Shown piece by piece: positions 1-8,277 of a stretch of 64,000 bases of DNA. Under the pieces are notes generated by a model. That model saw nothing but the letters and a program-made list of their open reading frames with translations, did not search any database and was not told where the DNA came from. Position 1 is the stretch's first letter; each line of letters begins with the position of its first letter. A program made the translations under genes and the position numbers. Source of the stretch: JAXLYE01 sp046351595 (GTDB lineage Bacteria > Myxococcota_A > Polyangia > Palsa-1104 > JAEUJZ01); NCBI GenBank assembly GCA_046351595.1, contig JAXLYE010000003.1, positions 620,001 through 684,000 on the forward strand, written 5' to 3'.

Positions 1-1279
1 CGCTCGGCCCGAAGCGCGGAGCGGCCGCATCGATCGCCCAGCGGTACTCACCATCGTGGCGGCGCAGCCGGTAGTCGAGCCGGAACGCCTCGCGCCGCTG
101 GTTGGCGTTCAGGAAGACCTCCTCGGCGGGCTTGGCATCGTCCGGGTGCACGGCGGCGAGCCAGCCGAAGCCGAGCGCCGTCTCCTCGCTCTGCCCGGTG
201 AAGTCGTACCACTGCTTGTTGAGGTAGGTGCAGTATCCCGTGGCGTCGGTCACCCACAGCATGACGGGGGCGGAGTCCGCCATGTTGCGGAAGCGCTCCT
301 CGCTCTCGGCGCGCGCCGCCTCTACGCGCCGCTTCTCGAACGTGCGCACGACCTGCTCGGCCGCCGCCTCGAGGAAGTCGCGGTACCGCTCGTCGAAGTG
401 CAGGCAGGGGCTGAGGCCGAAGACGAAGACGCCGCGGAGCGGGTCCTGGGCCGAGCGCCGCATCGGCACGACCCAGGCCTCCGACGCGGTCTGCTGCCAC
501 GGCCCGAGGTGCGCGACACCGAGCAGCTCGTTGGTCCGGGAGAGCTTCTGCGGGGTGTCCGTAGCGACGACCTGCGCGGCCACCTCCGCGACCTTCGCGG
601 AGCCGACCTCGTAGCCCTCCAGGTTCTGGCTGCGCTCCGCCAGCGCGAGCCGGCCTTCCGCCTCGTTCCACAGGTAGAAGAGCGCAAACGGGACGTCGCG
701 CGGGTTCCCGGCCAGGGCGTTGACCGCGTCGCGCAGCGGGCTCCGCGAGTCCGACTTCGACGACAAGAGGCGCAGCGTCTCGGCCCGGCGCTCGCCGACG
801 ACCGCCTCGGTCACCTCGGTGCCCAGCTGCAGCACGCCGGCGATGGCGCCGCTGTCGTCGCGCAGGGCGCTGAACGTGAAGGTGAGGTAGGCCTCCTCGA
901 AGAACCCGTGGCGCGTCAGCGCAAAGAAGGCCTTCTCGACCTTGGTGGGCTCGTTCTGCTCCAGCACCTTCTTCATCCACGGGTGGATGATCGGGTAGGT
1001 ATCGGGCCAGCACTCCTGGAACGGCGCGCCGAAGTACCTCGGGTGCCGCGGCCCCATGATCGCGGAGTAGCCCTCGTTGTAGATCTGCGTCTGCTCCGCT
1101 CCCCAGAAGAGGATGGCCGGAGAGGGCAGGTCGAGGATCATCTTGACGTAGGAAATGAGGCTGTGAGGCCAGCCCTCCAGCGGTCCGAGCGGCGTCTGCG
1201 ACCAGTCCTTCTGCCGCAGCAGTGTCTGCAGCTCGCCGTCGCCCGGAAAGACCTCTTCAGCCCGTTGTCGCGTGCTCAT
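1..1279 (-). CDS. PAS-GAF-PAS sensor protein, probable histidine kinase (C-terminus beyond window edge)
   Basis: The minus-strand frame starts at ATG 1277-1279, preceded at good spacing by AGGAG, and stays open to the window edge. It begins with the LGPLEGWPHSL motif typical of the N-terminal PAS domain of large sensor kinases, followed by ILFWGAEQTQIYNEGYS and MGPRHP, also typical of that PAS type. A middle segment (about residues 170-310) looks like GAF. A second PAS starts near residue 330 (FRNMADSAPVMLWVTD, then HPDDA). The kinase core would lie outside the window, so histidine kinase is an inference from family architecture. It follows a single-domain response regulator on the same strand, its likely partner. 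Confidence 0.8.
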   Translation of the reverse strand, partial: MSTRQRAEEVFPGDGELQTLLRQKDWSQTPLGPLEGWPHSLISYVKMILDLPSPAILFWGAEQTQIYNEGYSAIMGPRHPRYFGAPFQECWPDTYPIIHPWMKKVLEQNEPTKVEKAFFALTRHGFFEEAYLTFTFSALRDDSGAIAGVLQLGTEVTEAVVGERRAETLRLLSSKSDSRSPLRDAVNALAGNPRDVPFALFYLWNEAEGRLALAERSQNLEGYEVGSAKVAEVAAQVVATDTPQKLSRTNELLGVAHLGPWQQTASEAWVVPMRRSAQDPLRGVFVFGLSPCLHFDERYRDFLEAAAEQVVRTFEKRRVEAARAESEERFRNMADSAPVMLWVTDATGYCTYLNKQWYDFTGQSEETALGFGWLAAVHPDDAKPAEEVFLNANQRREAFRLDYRLRRHDGEYRWAIDAAAPRFGPS

Positions 1280-1296
1280 ATGGACTCCTGAAAGAT

Positions 1297-1320
1297 AAAA
1301 AAAAACCGCGGGTCCGCGCG
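1297..1320 (-). terminator. Candidate intrinsic terminator after the response regulator
   Basis: Read on the minus strand, a short GC hairpin (CGCG-GACC-CGCG) is followed by a run of nine T. It sits between the response regulator stop and the sensor kinase start. The stem is short, so it may only attenuate transcription into the kinase gene. Confidence 0.4.
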
Positions 1321-1333
1321 CAGGGGCTCAAGA

Positions 1334-1792
1334 TCAGGGGCCGCCGTGCCCCATCGTCCCGGGCGGCGGCAGGTTCACGACGGCCCAGAACAGGCCCAGC
1401 TCCCGCAGCGCCGAGATGAAGTCCGAGAACTGGACGGGCTTTACGACGTAGGCGTTGACGCCGAGGTTGTAGCTGCGCGCGACGTCCGTCTCTTGCCGGC
1501 TCGAGGTGAGCATGACGACGGGGATCGACTTGAGCGCGGGGTCCCCCTTCAGCTTGGCGAGGACCTGCAGCCCGTCGATCTTCGGCATCTTCAGGTCGAG
1601 CAGGATCACCGCCGGGTTGCCGGCGCGTCGGCCCGTGAAGCGCCCCTCGCGGTACAGGAAGTCCAGCGCCTCCTGTCCGTCTTGGGCAACGACCACCTCA
1701 TTCGCGAGGTTCGCCTCCTCGAAGGCAGCCAGCGTGAGCGCGACATCATTCTCGCTGTCCTCCACCAGGAGGATCCGCTCCAGTTCAGCCAT
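1334..1792 (-). CDS. Single-domain response regulator (Rcp1-like receiver)
   Basis: A 152-residue receiver domain with no output domain. The acidic pocket is ED at residues 11-12, the phospho-acceptor is Asp66 (VILLDLKMP), Thr/Ser follows in VVMLTSS, and the conserved Lys is in YVVKPV. The long loop before the phospho-acceptor (REGRFTGRRAG) is typical of Rcp1-like regulators that partner PAS or phytochrome kinases. The start at 1792 is preferred over an upstream ATG at 1834 because GGGAGAGGG lies just before it and homology starts there. It precedes the PAS-GAF sensor gene in the same orientation, suggesting a pair, although a terminator-like hairpin lies between them. Confidence 0.9.
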   Translation of the reverse strand: MAELERILLVEDSENDVALTLAAFEEANLANEVVVAQDGQEALDFLYREGRFTGRRAGNPAVILLDLKMPKIDGLQVLAKLKGDPALKSIPVVMLTSSRQETDVARSYNLGVNAYVVKPVQFSDFISALRELGLFWAVVNLPPPGTMGHGGP

Positions 1793-2266
1793 TTGGCCCT
1801 CTCCCTCTCTCATACAGGGGGCAAAAAGAAACAAACGTTATACATCTTATTTCGACGCATGAGAGATGGATCAAAAAAAGAGAGACATACATCCTCCGTA
1901 TTCAGCGGAGACCTGATCCGCAGCCTCCTTTGGCGCGCAGCATCCGCTCCATCCCATACAGCGACGGACGTGTCTGCGCGGGTGCGGACGAGCGATTCCC
2001 AGAACGATCGGGCCACCCCACGGCGGCTCGGCCTAGGACATTGTCCTAAGGGCTCAACAGTAGGAGCCGGAAGAGCTGCACCGATCGAGGCGGCCGGCGC
2101 AGAAATCAGCGAGCAAGCGGGGACGCGCCATTGACGAAGGGGCGGCTGCTGCCAGAATCCGCAGGGAGGGCCCAGCAGGCAGAAGGGGAAGGGAGCTCCG
2201 GACTCCGATCGGACTCCGAACCCAGGACCCGCTCGCTCGCGGCTCGGGCAGGTAGGAGTGCACGTC
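1793..2266. other. Intergenic region between divergent response regulator and CotH genes
   Basis: About 470 bases with no convincing gene; the open frames here are shadows. The part next to the response regulator (about 1830-1900) is markedly A/T-rich for this genome and probably holds its promoter. A perfect 7-1-7 palindrome lies at 2034-2048. Confidence 0.5.
2034..2048. promoter_or_regulatory. Palindrome TAGGACA-T-TGTCCTA, candidate operator
   Basis: A perfect inverted repeat with 7-base arms and a one-base centre, in the intergenic region about 220 bases upstream of the CotH gene and 240 upstream of the response regulator. The shape suits a dimeric regulator, but nothing here identifies which one. 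Confidence 0.3.
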
Positions 2267-3517
2267 ATGCGCGTTCATCCGGCTGGCAGGTTCCTGGGTT
2301 CGTTCCTCTGCCTCCTCTCCCTCACAAGCGGCTGCGGCGGACAAGACCCTGTCGCCGAGCCCGAGGGCAGCGCGAGCACCGACGGCATCGCCCTGCACCC
2401 CGCGCCGGCGCAGCTGTACGACGAGGGCCAGGTCCTGGACTTCAAGCTCACGTTCAGCAGCGAGCAGTGGGCGATGTTCCAGGCGATCCACAACAACCCG
2501 CCGCCCTCCGACCAGCGCGACTCGTACACCAAGGTGTATGTGCACTGCGGCTTCGAGGCGCTCGGCGTCAAGTTCGAGGACGCCGCCTGCCGCCCCAAGG
2601 GGAACCCGGATTACTGGAAGGACGAGAAGAAGGCGCAGTTCGTGGTGAAGTTCGACCACTGGAACAAGGACGGCCGCTTCCTCACCCTGCGCCGCCTCAA
2701 CCTGGAGGCGGCGCCCTTCGTGATGGCGCCGGTGCGCGACCGGCTGGGGATGTGGCTGATGCGCCAGGCCGGGCTGGATGCGCCGCGCGTCAACCATGCC
2801 CGCGTCTACCTGAACGGCGCGCTGCTCGGCCTGTACATGAACGTCGAGCAGATCGACAAGGAGTTCATCCAGTCTCACTTCACGAAGTCCAAGGGCAACC
2901 TGTACTCGCAGGGTCAGTACCTCGAGACCAACACCTCGATCCATGACACCAGCCGCCTGACGACGCTGCTCGATCTCGTCCAGGACGAGCCGCCGACCGG
3001 CGATCACGCGCGCTTCTTCACGCAGATCGATCAGCTGATGGACCTGCGCGTCCTGCTCGCACAGACCGCGGCCGAGGTCGTCCTGCCGACGGGAGACAAC
3101 TTCTCGAACGGCGGCACCAACTTCTTCTACTACGACGACCCGGCGACCGCCCGCTTCATCCTGTTGCCCTGGGATCTGGACACGATTGCGGACCCCGAGC
3201 TCGCGCCCGCAAGCGCCAATCCCTACTCCTTCTGGGGCGCCTCCAGCCTGGGCCTCAAGCCGAACAAGCTGCTCCAGCTCTTGTACCAGAACCCCGCGTG
3301 GAAGTCCGAGTTCGAGAGCAACCTGGTGAGGCTGCGCGACACCGTGTACAGCAAGCTGCCGGCCTATGCGGAGAGCGTCTGCGCGCAGATCCGCGGCGAC
3401 GTCCTCAAGGACCCCAACGCCTACGCTCCCATCGAGGACTTCGACCGCGACTGCGCCTATATCAAGAAGCACGTGGCCGACCGCACCGCCTACCTCACGC
3501 AGACGCTCAAGCGCTGA
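2267..3517 (+). CDS. CotH-type kinase-fold lipoprotein
   Basis: A 416-residue exported lipoprotein. The signal peptide ends in lipobox LTSGC (Cys about residue 24). The body matches the CotH family (secreted atypical protein kinases related to the spore-coat kinase): an N-terminal beta segment (LDFKLTFSSEQW), the core YLNGALLGLYMNVEQIDKEF, and the metal-binding motif LPWDLDTI near residue 300. In known CotH enzymes this acidic motif coordinates metal for ATP-dependent phosphorylation of secreted proteins; activity here is inferred. The start at 2267 is chosen because AGGAG (2254-2258) sits eight bases before it; an upstream in-frame GTG at 2258 overlaps that site. It is a single-gene unit. 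Confidence 0.85.
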   Translation: MRVHPAGRFLGSFLCLLSLTSGCGGQDPVAEPEGSASTDGIALHPAPAQLYDEGQVLDFKLTFSSEQWAMFQAIHNNPPPSDQRDSYTKVYVHCGFEALGVKFEDAACRPKGNPDYWKDEKKAQFVVKFDHWNKDGRFLTLRRLNLEAAPFVMAPVRDRLGMWLMRQAGLDAPRVNHARVYLNGALLGLYMNVEQIDKEFIQSHFTKSKGNLYSQGQYLETNTSIHDTSRLTTLLDLVQDEPPTGDHARFFTQIDQLMDLRVLLAQTAAEVVLPTGDNFSNGGTNFFYYDDPATARFILLPWDLDTIADPELAPASANPYSFWGASSLGLKPNKLLQLLYQNPAWKSEFESNLVRLRDTVYSKLPAYAESVCAQIRGDVLKDPNAYAPIEDFDRDCAYIKKHVADRTAYLTQTLKR

Positions 3518-3580
3518 CTCCCTCGCGAGCCCGCGTGTCGTCTGCCGACCGGATTGTGGGCTGAGTGCGGAGCGTACGGG

Positions 3581-6500
3581 TTAGGTCTTGGTCCGGTAGA
3601 CCGAGTAGATCTCGGTCACGTGATCGGGGAACTCGATCTTGGACACGCGCTCGGCCTGCTCGGGCGGCACCAGCTTGCGGTTGCGCTCGAGCGCGGCGCG
3701 GAGCTCCTCCTTGCCCGGCTCGTTGTGCACGCGCCCGAACTGGGTCAGCTGCAGCGACGTCAGCGTCCGGTTGACCGCGAGCGCACGGCGGATGTGGTTG
3801 ACCCCGACCTGCGAGATGAAGTTGTGCAGAAGGTCGAGCACGCGCAGGGTGCCGTTGTGCAGCAGCATCTCGGCCAGCGCCTGCGCGCCCTCGTCGCCTA
3901 CGCAGTTCCCCAGCTCGCCGACGGTGTTGGTCGCCTTGGTGAAGCCGAGATCGAGCAGCGCCAGGGTCGGGTGCTCGGCCATCGCCGCGGCCAGCTCCGC
4001 CGCGCCGCGCGGACCGATGCGGTTGGACGCCAGCGACAGCCGCTGCAGCGTGCGATTCGCCGAGAGCCCGCGCGCGATCGCGCTCACCCCCTTGTCGCCG
4101 AGCCGGTTGCACGACAGGTACAGCGACTCGAGCTGGCAGTCGCCGGCCAAAAAGTCCGCCAGGAGCGGCGCCGAGCGCTCGGTGATGCCGTTGGTGCCGA
4201 CGTACAGGTGCTTGAGCGTGCGGTTCCTCCCCGGCCCGCTCAGCGCCCCGAGCAGCGTCAAAAGCCCGTCGTCGAGCAGGCCGCAGTTGACCAGATCGAG
4301 CACCTCGATCGTCCGGTTCGTGCGCAAGAGCTCCGCGAGCGGCCGCATGCCCTCCGGCTTGAGCGGGTTGCGCTTGAGCCACAGCGCCGTCACCTTGGTG
4401 TCGTGCGCGAGCGCGTCGCACACGTGCTGGATCCCGGCCGGTCCGATCTGGTTGCCGGCGATGTACCAGCAGTCGAGCGGCGAGTCCTTGCGCTCGCGGA
4501 TGAACGATGCGATCGCCGCCGCGCCGCCGTCGCCGACGATGTTGTTGCCGAGCAGCAGCCGCTTGACCTGGTTGGACACCCGCATGGCGCCGAGCAGCGG
4601 CTGGATGCCGTCTGGGCCGACGACCTGCTTGCAGAGATCGAGCCGGCCGTCCGGCGTCAGCGTGCCCTTGCTGAACGCGGTCTGCTGCTCGACCGGCGTG
4701 TCGGCGCGCAGGTGGTGGAGCAGCGGGTCGAGCTCGGCGAGCGTGCACGGCGTCACCGGCTCGGGCTTGGGCTCGGACACGTGCGCCGAGATCGGCTGCG
4801 AGCGCAGCGCGGCGATGACCTCGGGCGAGACCACACGCACCTGCCGCATCCGCCGCACCCGCTCGGCCGCCTGCTCGGGATCGAGCTCCTTGAGGACCGA
4901 GTCGACCAGCGTCAGCATCTGGCTGTAGCGCTGGTAGGAAAGGTGCTTGGCCTGGGTCGGAAGATCGAGCGCGCGGGGCCGCCGCCGCCGCGGTCCCGCC
5001 GGCTGCTCGTCGCCTGTGGGATCGTCTTGCGGCGGCAGCTGCGCCGCCCCCTTCCCGGCCTCGGCCGCGGCGATGTAGGCGAGCATGTCCGCGGGCGGGA
5101 ACATCACGCGCGCGACGTCCTTGGCCAGCCGGCACTGCTTGTCGACCCGCGCGCCGATGCGCGGCGCCAGCCGCGCGCACAGCGACGGCCACTGCGCCGT
5201 CTCGGGCACCGCGCGCCCGGCCGCGGTCTGTGCCGCCGCCGCGGTGGGGGCCGCGGTGTGCTCGCCGCACAGCACCGCGAACAGCCGCCTGGCCCGCTCC
5301 GCGCCCGGCCCCTCCTCGCAGTAGGGCTGCAGCGCCCGCGCCGCGCGGACATCCCGCTCGAGCTGCTGCGCCAGAAGCTGCGCGATCGCCTCGTGCACCG
5401 CGACCAGCGCCGCGTGTGCCGGCGCCGGCCGCTCCGGCTCACCGCGCAGCGAGGACCCGAGCGTCGCCACGGCCTGCAGCTCGCCCCACAGCCCGTGCCG
5501 GGCCATCTCCGCGAGCTGCGCGCGCACCGGCTCGACGTCGATCGCGGACGCCGCTCCCTGGGTCAGCGCGTCGCACACCGCCTGGTACAGCGCGGCACCG
5601 GCCGCGACCTCTTCGGCCTGCGCCGCGCCCGCCGCGGGCTGCCGGGCCGCCGCGCGCTCCAGGAACTGCGACGCGAATGCGTGGATGTCGCCGTACGGCC
5701 AGACGCCGGGCACGAAGTGACCGCCGGGGTGCTTCACCAGCTTCGACGTCGCCGGGTCGAACGCCTCGCACAGGCGGATCGAGCGGTCCGGCGTCACCAG
5801 GATGTCGCTGAGCCCGAGCACGTGGATCGACGGCACCTTCACGCTGCCCGGCTCGATGTAGCGCGCGAGCGCGTGCGCCCGCGGCGGGAACGCCGAGATG
5901 CAGATCGCGAACTGGAACGAGAACACCGGGTGCGGCTGCATCGCCACCAGCACCGCCGCCAGCGTGCCGCCCTGCGCGAAGCCGACGACGCCGTCGAACG
6001 GCCCGTGCGTCCGCACCACGCCCTCCAGGTAGGCGATGGAGGCGTCGAAGCCGTCGTACTCGGCGTTGTCCTCCGACGCCTGCCACCACACCCGCTGGTT
6101 GGGGTAGTCCGGCACCTCGCCGAACGCCGCCACCACCGCCTCGCGCGTCTCTCCCGTCGGTGAGTACGGCCGCGGCGAGGTCACGAACACCAGCTCGGCG
6201 AGATCCTCGAGCGCGAGGCGCATCTTCCGCGTCCGGTAGCGGAACACCTCGCCGTTCTGGCGGTAGCCGTGCAGCGCCAGGATGCGCAGCCGCGGCCTGT
6301 CGGTGCCGGCGCGTGGTCCAGGAGACGGCTCCGGCCCCGAAGAAGAAGACGAAGAAGGAGACGACGGCGCGGTCGGTGTCGTAACCTCCTCGGGCGCGTC
6401 CGGTGTCGGCGGCGTCTGCGAGCGCATGAACATCGCCGAAAACTCCGGCCGCACCAGGAACGCCTCCTCGGCCGGCGTGCTCGCCCGACCGAGCGCCGCG

Positions 6501-7123
6501 TTGCGATACGGGTAGCGGCCGAAGCGCTCCAGCAGATCGACGTGCTTCATCGCGCCGACCTGCCACGAGCGCGCGGTCGTATAGTGCCGGCGCGCGCAGC
6601 GCGTGGTCAGCTCCTGGATCCCGGCGAGCCCACGGCGCGCGTCGGCGAGATCCTCGGCGTGCACCAGCGCCAGCTGCAGGAACAGCGACTCCGCCGGCGC
6701 GAGCTCGCGATCGAAGCCGCGATCGAGCGCGTGCCGGGCGACCGCGAGCGCCGCCGCGTCGTGCTGGAACGCCTGCGCGGTGCCGCGGTACATGTTGCGC
6801 GGGAACTGATCGAGCAGGAGCACCAGGCCGAGGCAGCCGCGCGGCGTCTCCCGCCAGCCATCGAGCTCGCCCGCGGCCGCGGCCTCGACCAGCTCGGCGA
6901 AGTGCCGGCGGATCTCCTCGTCGATCTCGGGTCCGCCGCGGAACCACAGGCGCTGACCCAGCTTGTAGTCGTCGGCGAACGGATCCGCGGCCGGCTGCAG
7001 CGAGGGGCTCAGCGAGCGGTGCGCGAACCAGTAGTTCCAGACGCGCGCCAGCGCCGGATCGCTGAACGACGGCGCGACACCAGAGGGCAGAGCGCCGGAG
7101 GAGGGTTCGGAGGAGGTGGCCAT
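3581..7123 (-). CDS. DUF924 / FSH-type serine hydrolase-like / leucine-rich-repeat fusion protein
   Basis: A 1180-residue cytoplasmic protein with no signal peptide. Residues about 22-210 match DUF924 (VWNYWFA, LLDQFPRNMYRGTAQAF). A Pro/Ser-rich linker (240-270, including a Ser run) leads to an FSH1-type alpha/beta hydrolase (278-475: LALHGYRQNG, HGPFDGVVGFAQGG, Asp440, HPGGHFVPG with His469). The nucleophile elbow GFSQG of the family reads GFAQG, with Ala383 encoded by GCG at 5975-5977, so the hydrolase is probably catalytically dead. An unassigned 300-residue segment follows, then about ten ribonuclease-inhibitor-type leucine-rich repeats (about 780-1150; LYLSCNRLGDKGVSAIARGL and similar). 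The LRRs suggest protein binding. The start at 7123 lies a little before the DUF924 homology; its ribosome site is weak. Confidence 0.85.
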   Translation of the reverse strand: MATSSEPSSGALPSGVAPSFSDPALARVWNYWFAHRSLSPSLQPAADPFADDYKLGQRLWFRGGPEIDEEIRRHFAELVEAAAAGELDGWRETPRGCLGLVLLLDQFPRNMYRGTAQAFQHDAAALAVARHALDRGFDRELAPAESLFLQLALVHAEDLADARRGLAGIQELTTRCARRHYTTARSWQVGAMKHVDLLERFGRYPYRNAALGRASTPAEEAFLVRPEFSAMFMRSQTPPTPDAPEEVTTPTAPSSPSSSSSSGPEPSPGPRAGTDRPRLRILALHGYRQNGEVFRYRTRKMRLALEDLAELVFVTSPRPYSPTGETREAVVAAFGEVPDYPNQRVWWQASEDNAEYDGFDASIAYLEGVVRTHGPFDGVVGFAQGGTLAAVLVAMQPHPVFSFQFAICISAFPPRAHALARYIEPGSVKVPSIHVLGLSDILVTPDRSIRLCEAFDPATSKLVKHPGGHFVPGVWPYGDIHAFASQFLERAAARQPAAGAAQAEEVAAGAALYQAVCDALTQGAASAIDVEPVRAQLAEMARHGLWGELQAVATLGSSLRGEPERPAPAHAALVAVHEAIAQLLAQQLERDVRAARALQPYCEEGPGAERARRLFAVLCGEHTAAPTAAAAQTAAGRAVPETAQWPSLCARLAPRIGARVDKQCRLAKDVARVMFPPADMLAYIAAAEAGKGAAQLPPQDDPTGDEQPAGPRRRRPRALDLPTQAKHLSYQRYSQMLTLVDSVLKELDPEQAAERVRRMRQVRVVSPEVIAALRSQPISAHVSEPKPEPVTPCTLAELDPLLHHLRADTPVEQQTAFSKGTLTPDGRLDLCKQVVGPDGIQPLLGAMRVSNQVKRLLLGNNIVGDGGAAAIASFIRERKDSPLDCWYIAGNQIGPAGIQHVCDALAHDTKVTALWLKRNPLKPEGMRPLAELLRTNRTIEVLDLVNCGLLDDGLLTLLGALSGPGRNRTLKHLYVGTNGITERSAPLLADFLAGDCQLESLYLSCNRLGDKGVSAIARGLSANRTLQRLSLASNRIGPRGAAELAAAMAEHPTLALLDLGFTKATNTVGELGNCVGDEGAQALAEMLLHNGTLRVLDLLHNFISQVGVNHIRRALAVNRTLTSLQLTQFGRVHNEPGKEELRAALERNRKLVPPEQAERVSKIEFPDHVTEIYSVYRTKT

Positions 7124-7244
7124 GACGAGCTTCGTCCCTGCGTGGTGTGTGGATCGGCCCCGATGCTTGGCTGCGTCGCCGCGAGCCGGCCCCAAAGTTC
7201 AGCCGTCACGCGGTCCCCTCGATCGGTGGCCGGCACGAGCAAGG

Positions 7245-7270
7245 CCCCCGCCCCGCCCCCGCCCCGGCCC
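7245..7270 (-). other. G-quadruplex-capable tract upstream of the DUF924/FSH/LRR gene
   Basis: The plus strand has five C runs of 3-5 bases separated by 1-2 bases, so the minus (coding) strand carries G-runs able to form a quadruplex about 120 bases upstream of the start at 7123. In a high-GC genome this could arise by chance. Confidence 0.35.
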
Positions 7271-7415
7271 GCAAGAGGAGACGCCCCAGGCAGCCACCTT
7301 CCCACGGAGCGGGGGGCCGTTCAAGCTGCAATCGAGCGCTCAGACGGACGGCCGCGACCCGTCCGACGCCGACACCCCAAGCTGCCGCCGCCCGACGGTG
7401 GTTAGCCCCTGGAGA

Positions 7416-8171
7416 TCACTGTCTTCCGCGCCTTCCGGAGCTCGGCAGGTGGCTCGGCAGGTGGTTCGGCAGGTGGTTCGGCAGGTGGCTCGGCAGGTGG
7501 TTCGGCTGGTGGAACAGGCCCACGTAGGTCCGCGCCGCCGCCTCGTCGCCGTGCACCTCCAGCCGGGCGAGCGCGGCGAGCTTCGCCCTGCCGTACACCG
7601 CCGAGGCGATCATCCTGGCGTCGGGCGCCGCGAGGGTGAACGTCGCCGCGCCGCTGCGGCCGCGCCGGATCGCCAGCTTGCCGTCGGCGACCCGCACGGC
7701 GAAGCTCTCCGTCCCGACGCGCACGACGCCCACCAGCGAGAGCGCGGCCGCCCGTCGCGCGTCGAACATCGTGCGGAAGCTCAGCATCAGCGACACGGCG
7801 GACAGCGGCAGGGTCGGGTCGTGCTGCGGCGACCTCGCCGCCCAGCGCCCGAGCTCGATGATCGCGGCGTCGGACTTCTTGCCCCACTCGGTCAGCTCGT
7901 AGAGCCTCACGCCGGGCAAGCGCTCGAGCTCGCTCCTGCGCACGACCCCCGCCGCCTCCAGCCCCTCCAGCCGCTCGGTCAGGGCCTTGGCGCTGATGCC
8001 GGGCAGGCTGGCGCGCAGCTCGGAGAAGCGGCGCCCGCCGAGCAGCAGCTCGCGCACGACCAGCAGGCTCCAGCGCTCACCGAGGACCTCGAGCGCGAAC
8101 GCGGTGCCGCAGGCGTCGTTGTACCAGCGCCCGTGCAACGGCTGAGTCCGAGTTACTTTTCGTAACTTCAT
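7416..8171 (-). CDS. HxlR-family transcriptional regulator with C-terminal SCP2-like domain and repeat tail
   Basis: A 251-residue protein. Residues 18-110 are an HxlR winged helix (ALEVLGERWSLLVVRELLLG, then RRFSELRASLPGISAKALTERL). Residues about 135-215 resemble the SCP2-like sterol-carrier fold often fused to HxlR regulators (FAVRVADGKLAIRRGRSG, AARTYVG). The last 30 residues are a tetrapeptide repeat of the NHLP/SHLP type encoded by a 12-bp tandem repeat. It is divergent from the VOC-fold gene at 8278, a layout typical of a regulator and its target. The annotated ATG lies inside a palindrome; a TTG at LHGRWYND, closer to where homology begins, is an alternative start. Confidence 0.85.
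   Translation of the reverse strand: MKLRKVTRTQPLHGRWYNDACGTAFALEVLGERWSLLVVRELLLGGRRFSELRASLPGISAKALTERLEGLEAAGVVRRSELERLPGVRLYELTEWGKKSDAAIIELGRWAARSPQHDPTLPLSAVSLMLSFRTMFDARRAAALSLVGVVRVGTESFAVRVADGKLAIRRGRSGAATFTLAAPDARMIASAVYGRAKLAALARLEVHGDEAAARTYVGLFHQPNHLPSHLPNHLPNHLPSHLPSSGRRGRQ
7448..7507. repeat. Five copies of a 12-bp tandem repeat (GGTGGYTCGGCA)
   Basis: Five consecutive near-identical 12-bp units lie inside the 3' end of the HxlR gene, with a degenerate partial unit on the low-coordinate side. Because 12 is a multiple of 3, copy-number change would lengthen or shorten the (N/S)HLP protein tail without a frameshift. Confidence 0.9.
8151..8167. promoter_or_regulatory. AGTTAC-N5-GTAACT inverted repeat, candidate HxlR operator
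   Basis: A perfect inverted repeat with 6-base arms lies in the divergent HxlR/VOC region and overlaps codons 2-7 of the annotated HxlR reading frame. HxlR-type regulators bind short inverted repeats as dimers, so autoregulation is plausible. The position also hints that the true HxlR start may be downstream. Confidence 0.4.
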
Positions 8172-8277
8172 GGTTGCTTTTTGATACGTTCCATCCAGGC
8201 TACGAGAAAGCTCTGGAAAATCAACGGCTTCATGAGCTGCGCCGCCCGCGCAGCAAGAGCGCAGTCAGGAGATGAAC

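Noticed and set aside
1810..2268. 152-residue minus-strand open frame between the response regulator and the CotH gene
   Set aside because: Unbalanced Arg/Pro/Cys composition, no ribosome site, and covers the promoter region of two divergent genes.
3554..6163. 869-residue plus-strand open frame
   Set aside because: Opposite-strand shadow of the DUF924/FSH/LRR gene; Arg/Pro/Ala composition and no domain.
7448..7507. Regular short repeats considered as a CRISPR array
   Set aside because: Units are 12 bp with no spacers and are coding. The same reasoning excludes 12892-12981 and 61946-62029; no cas gene is present.
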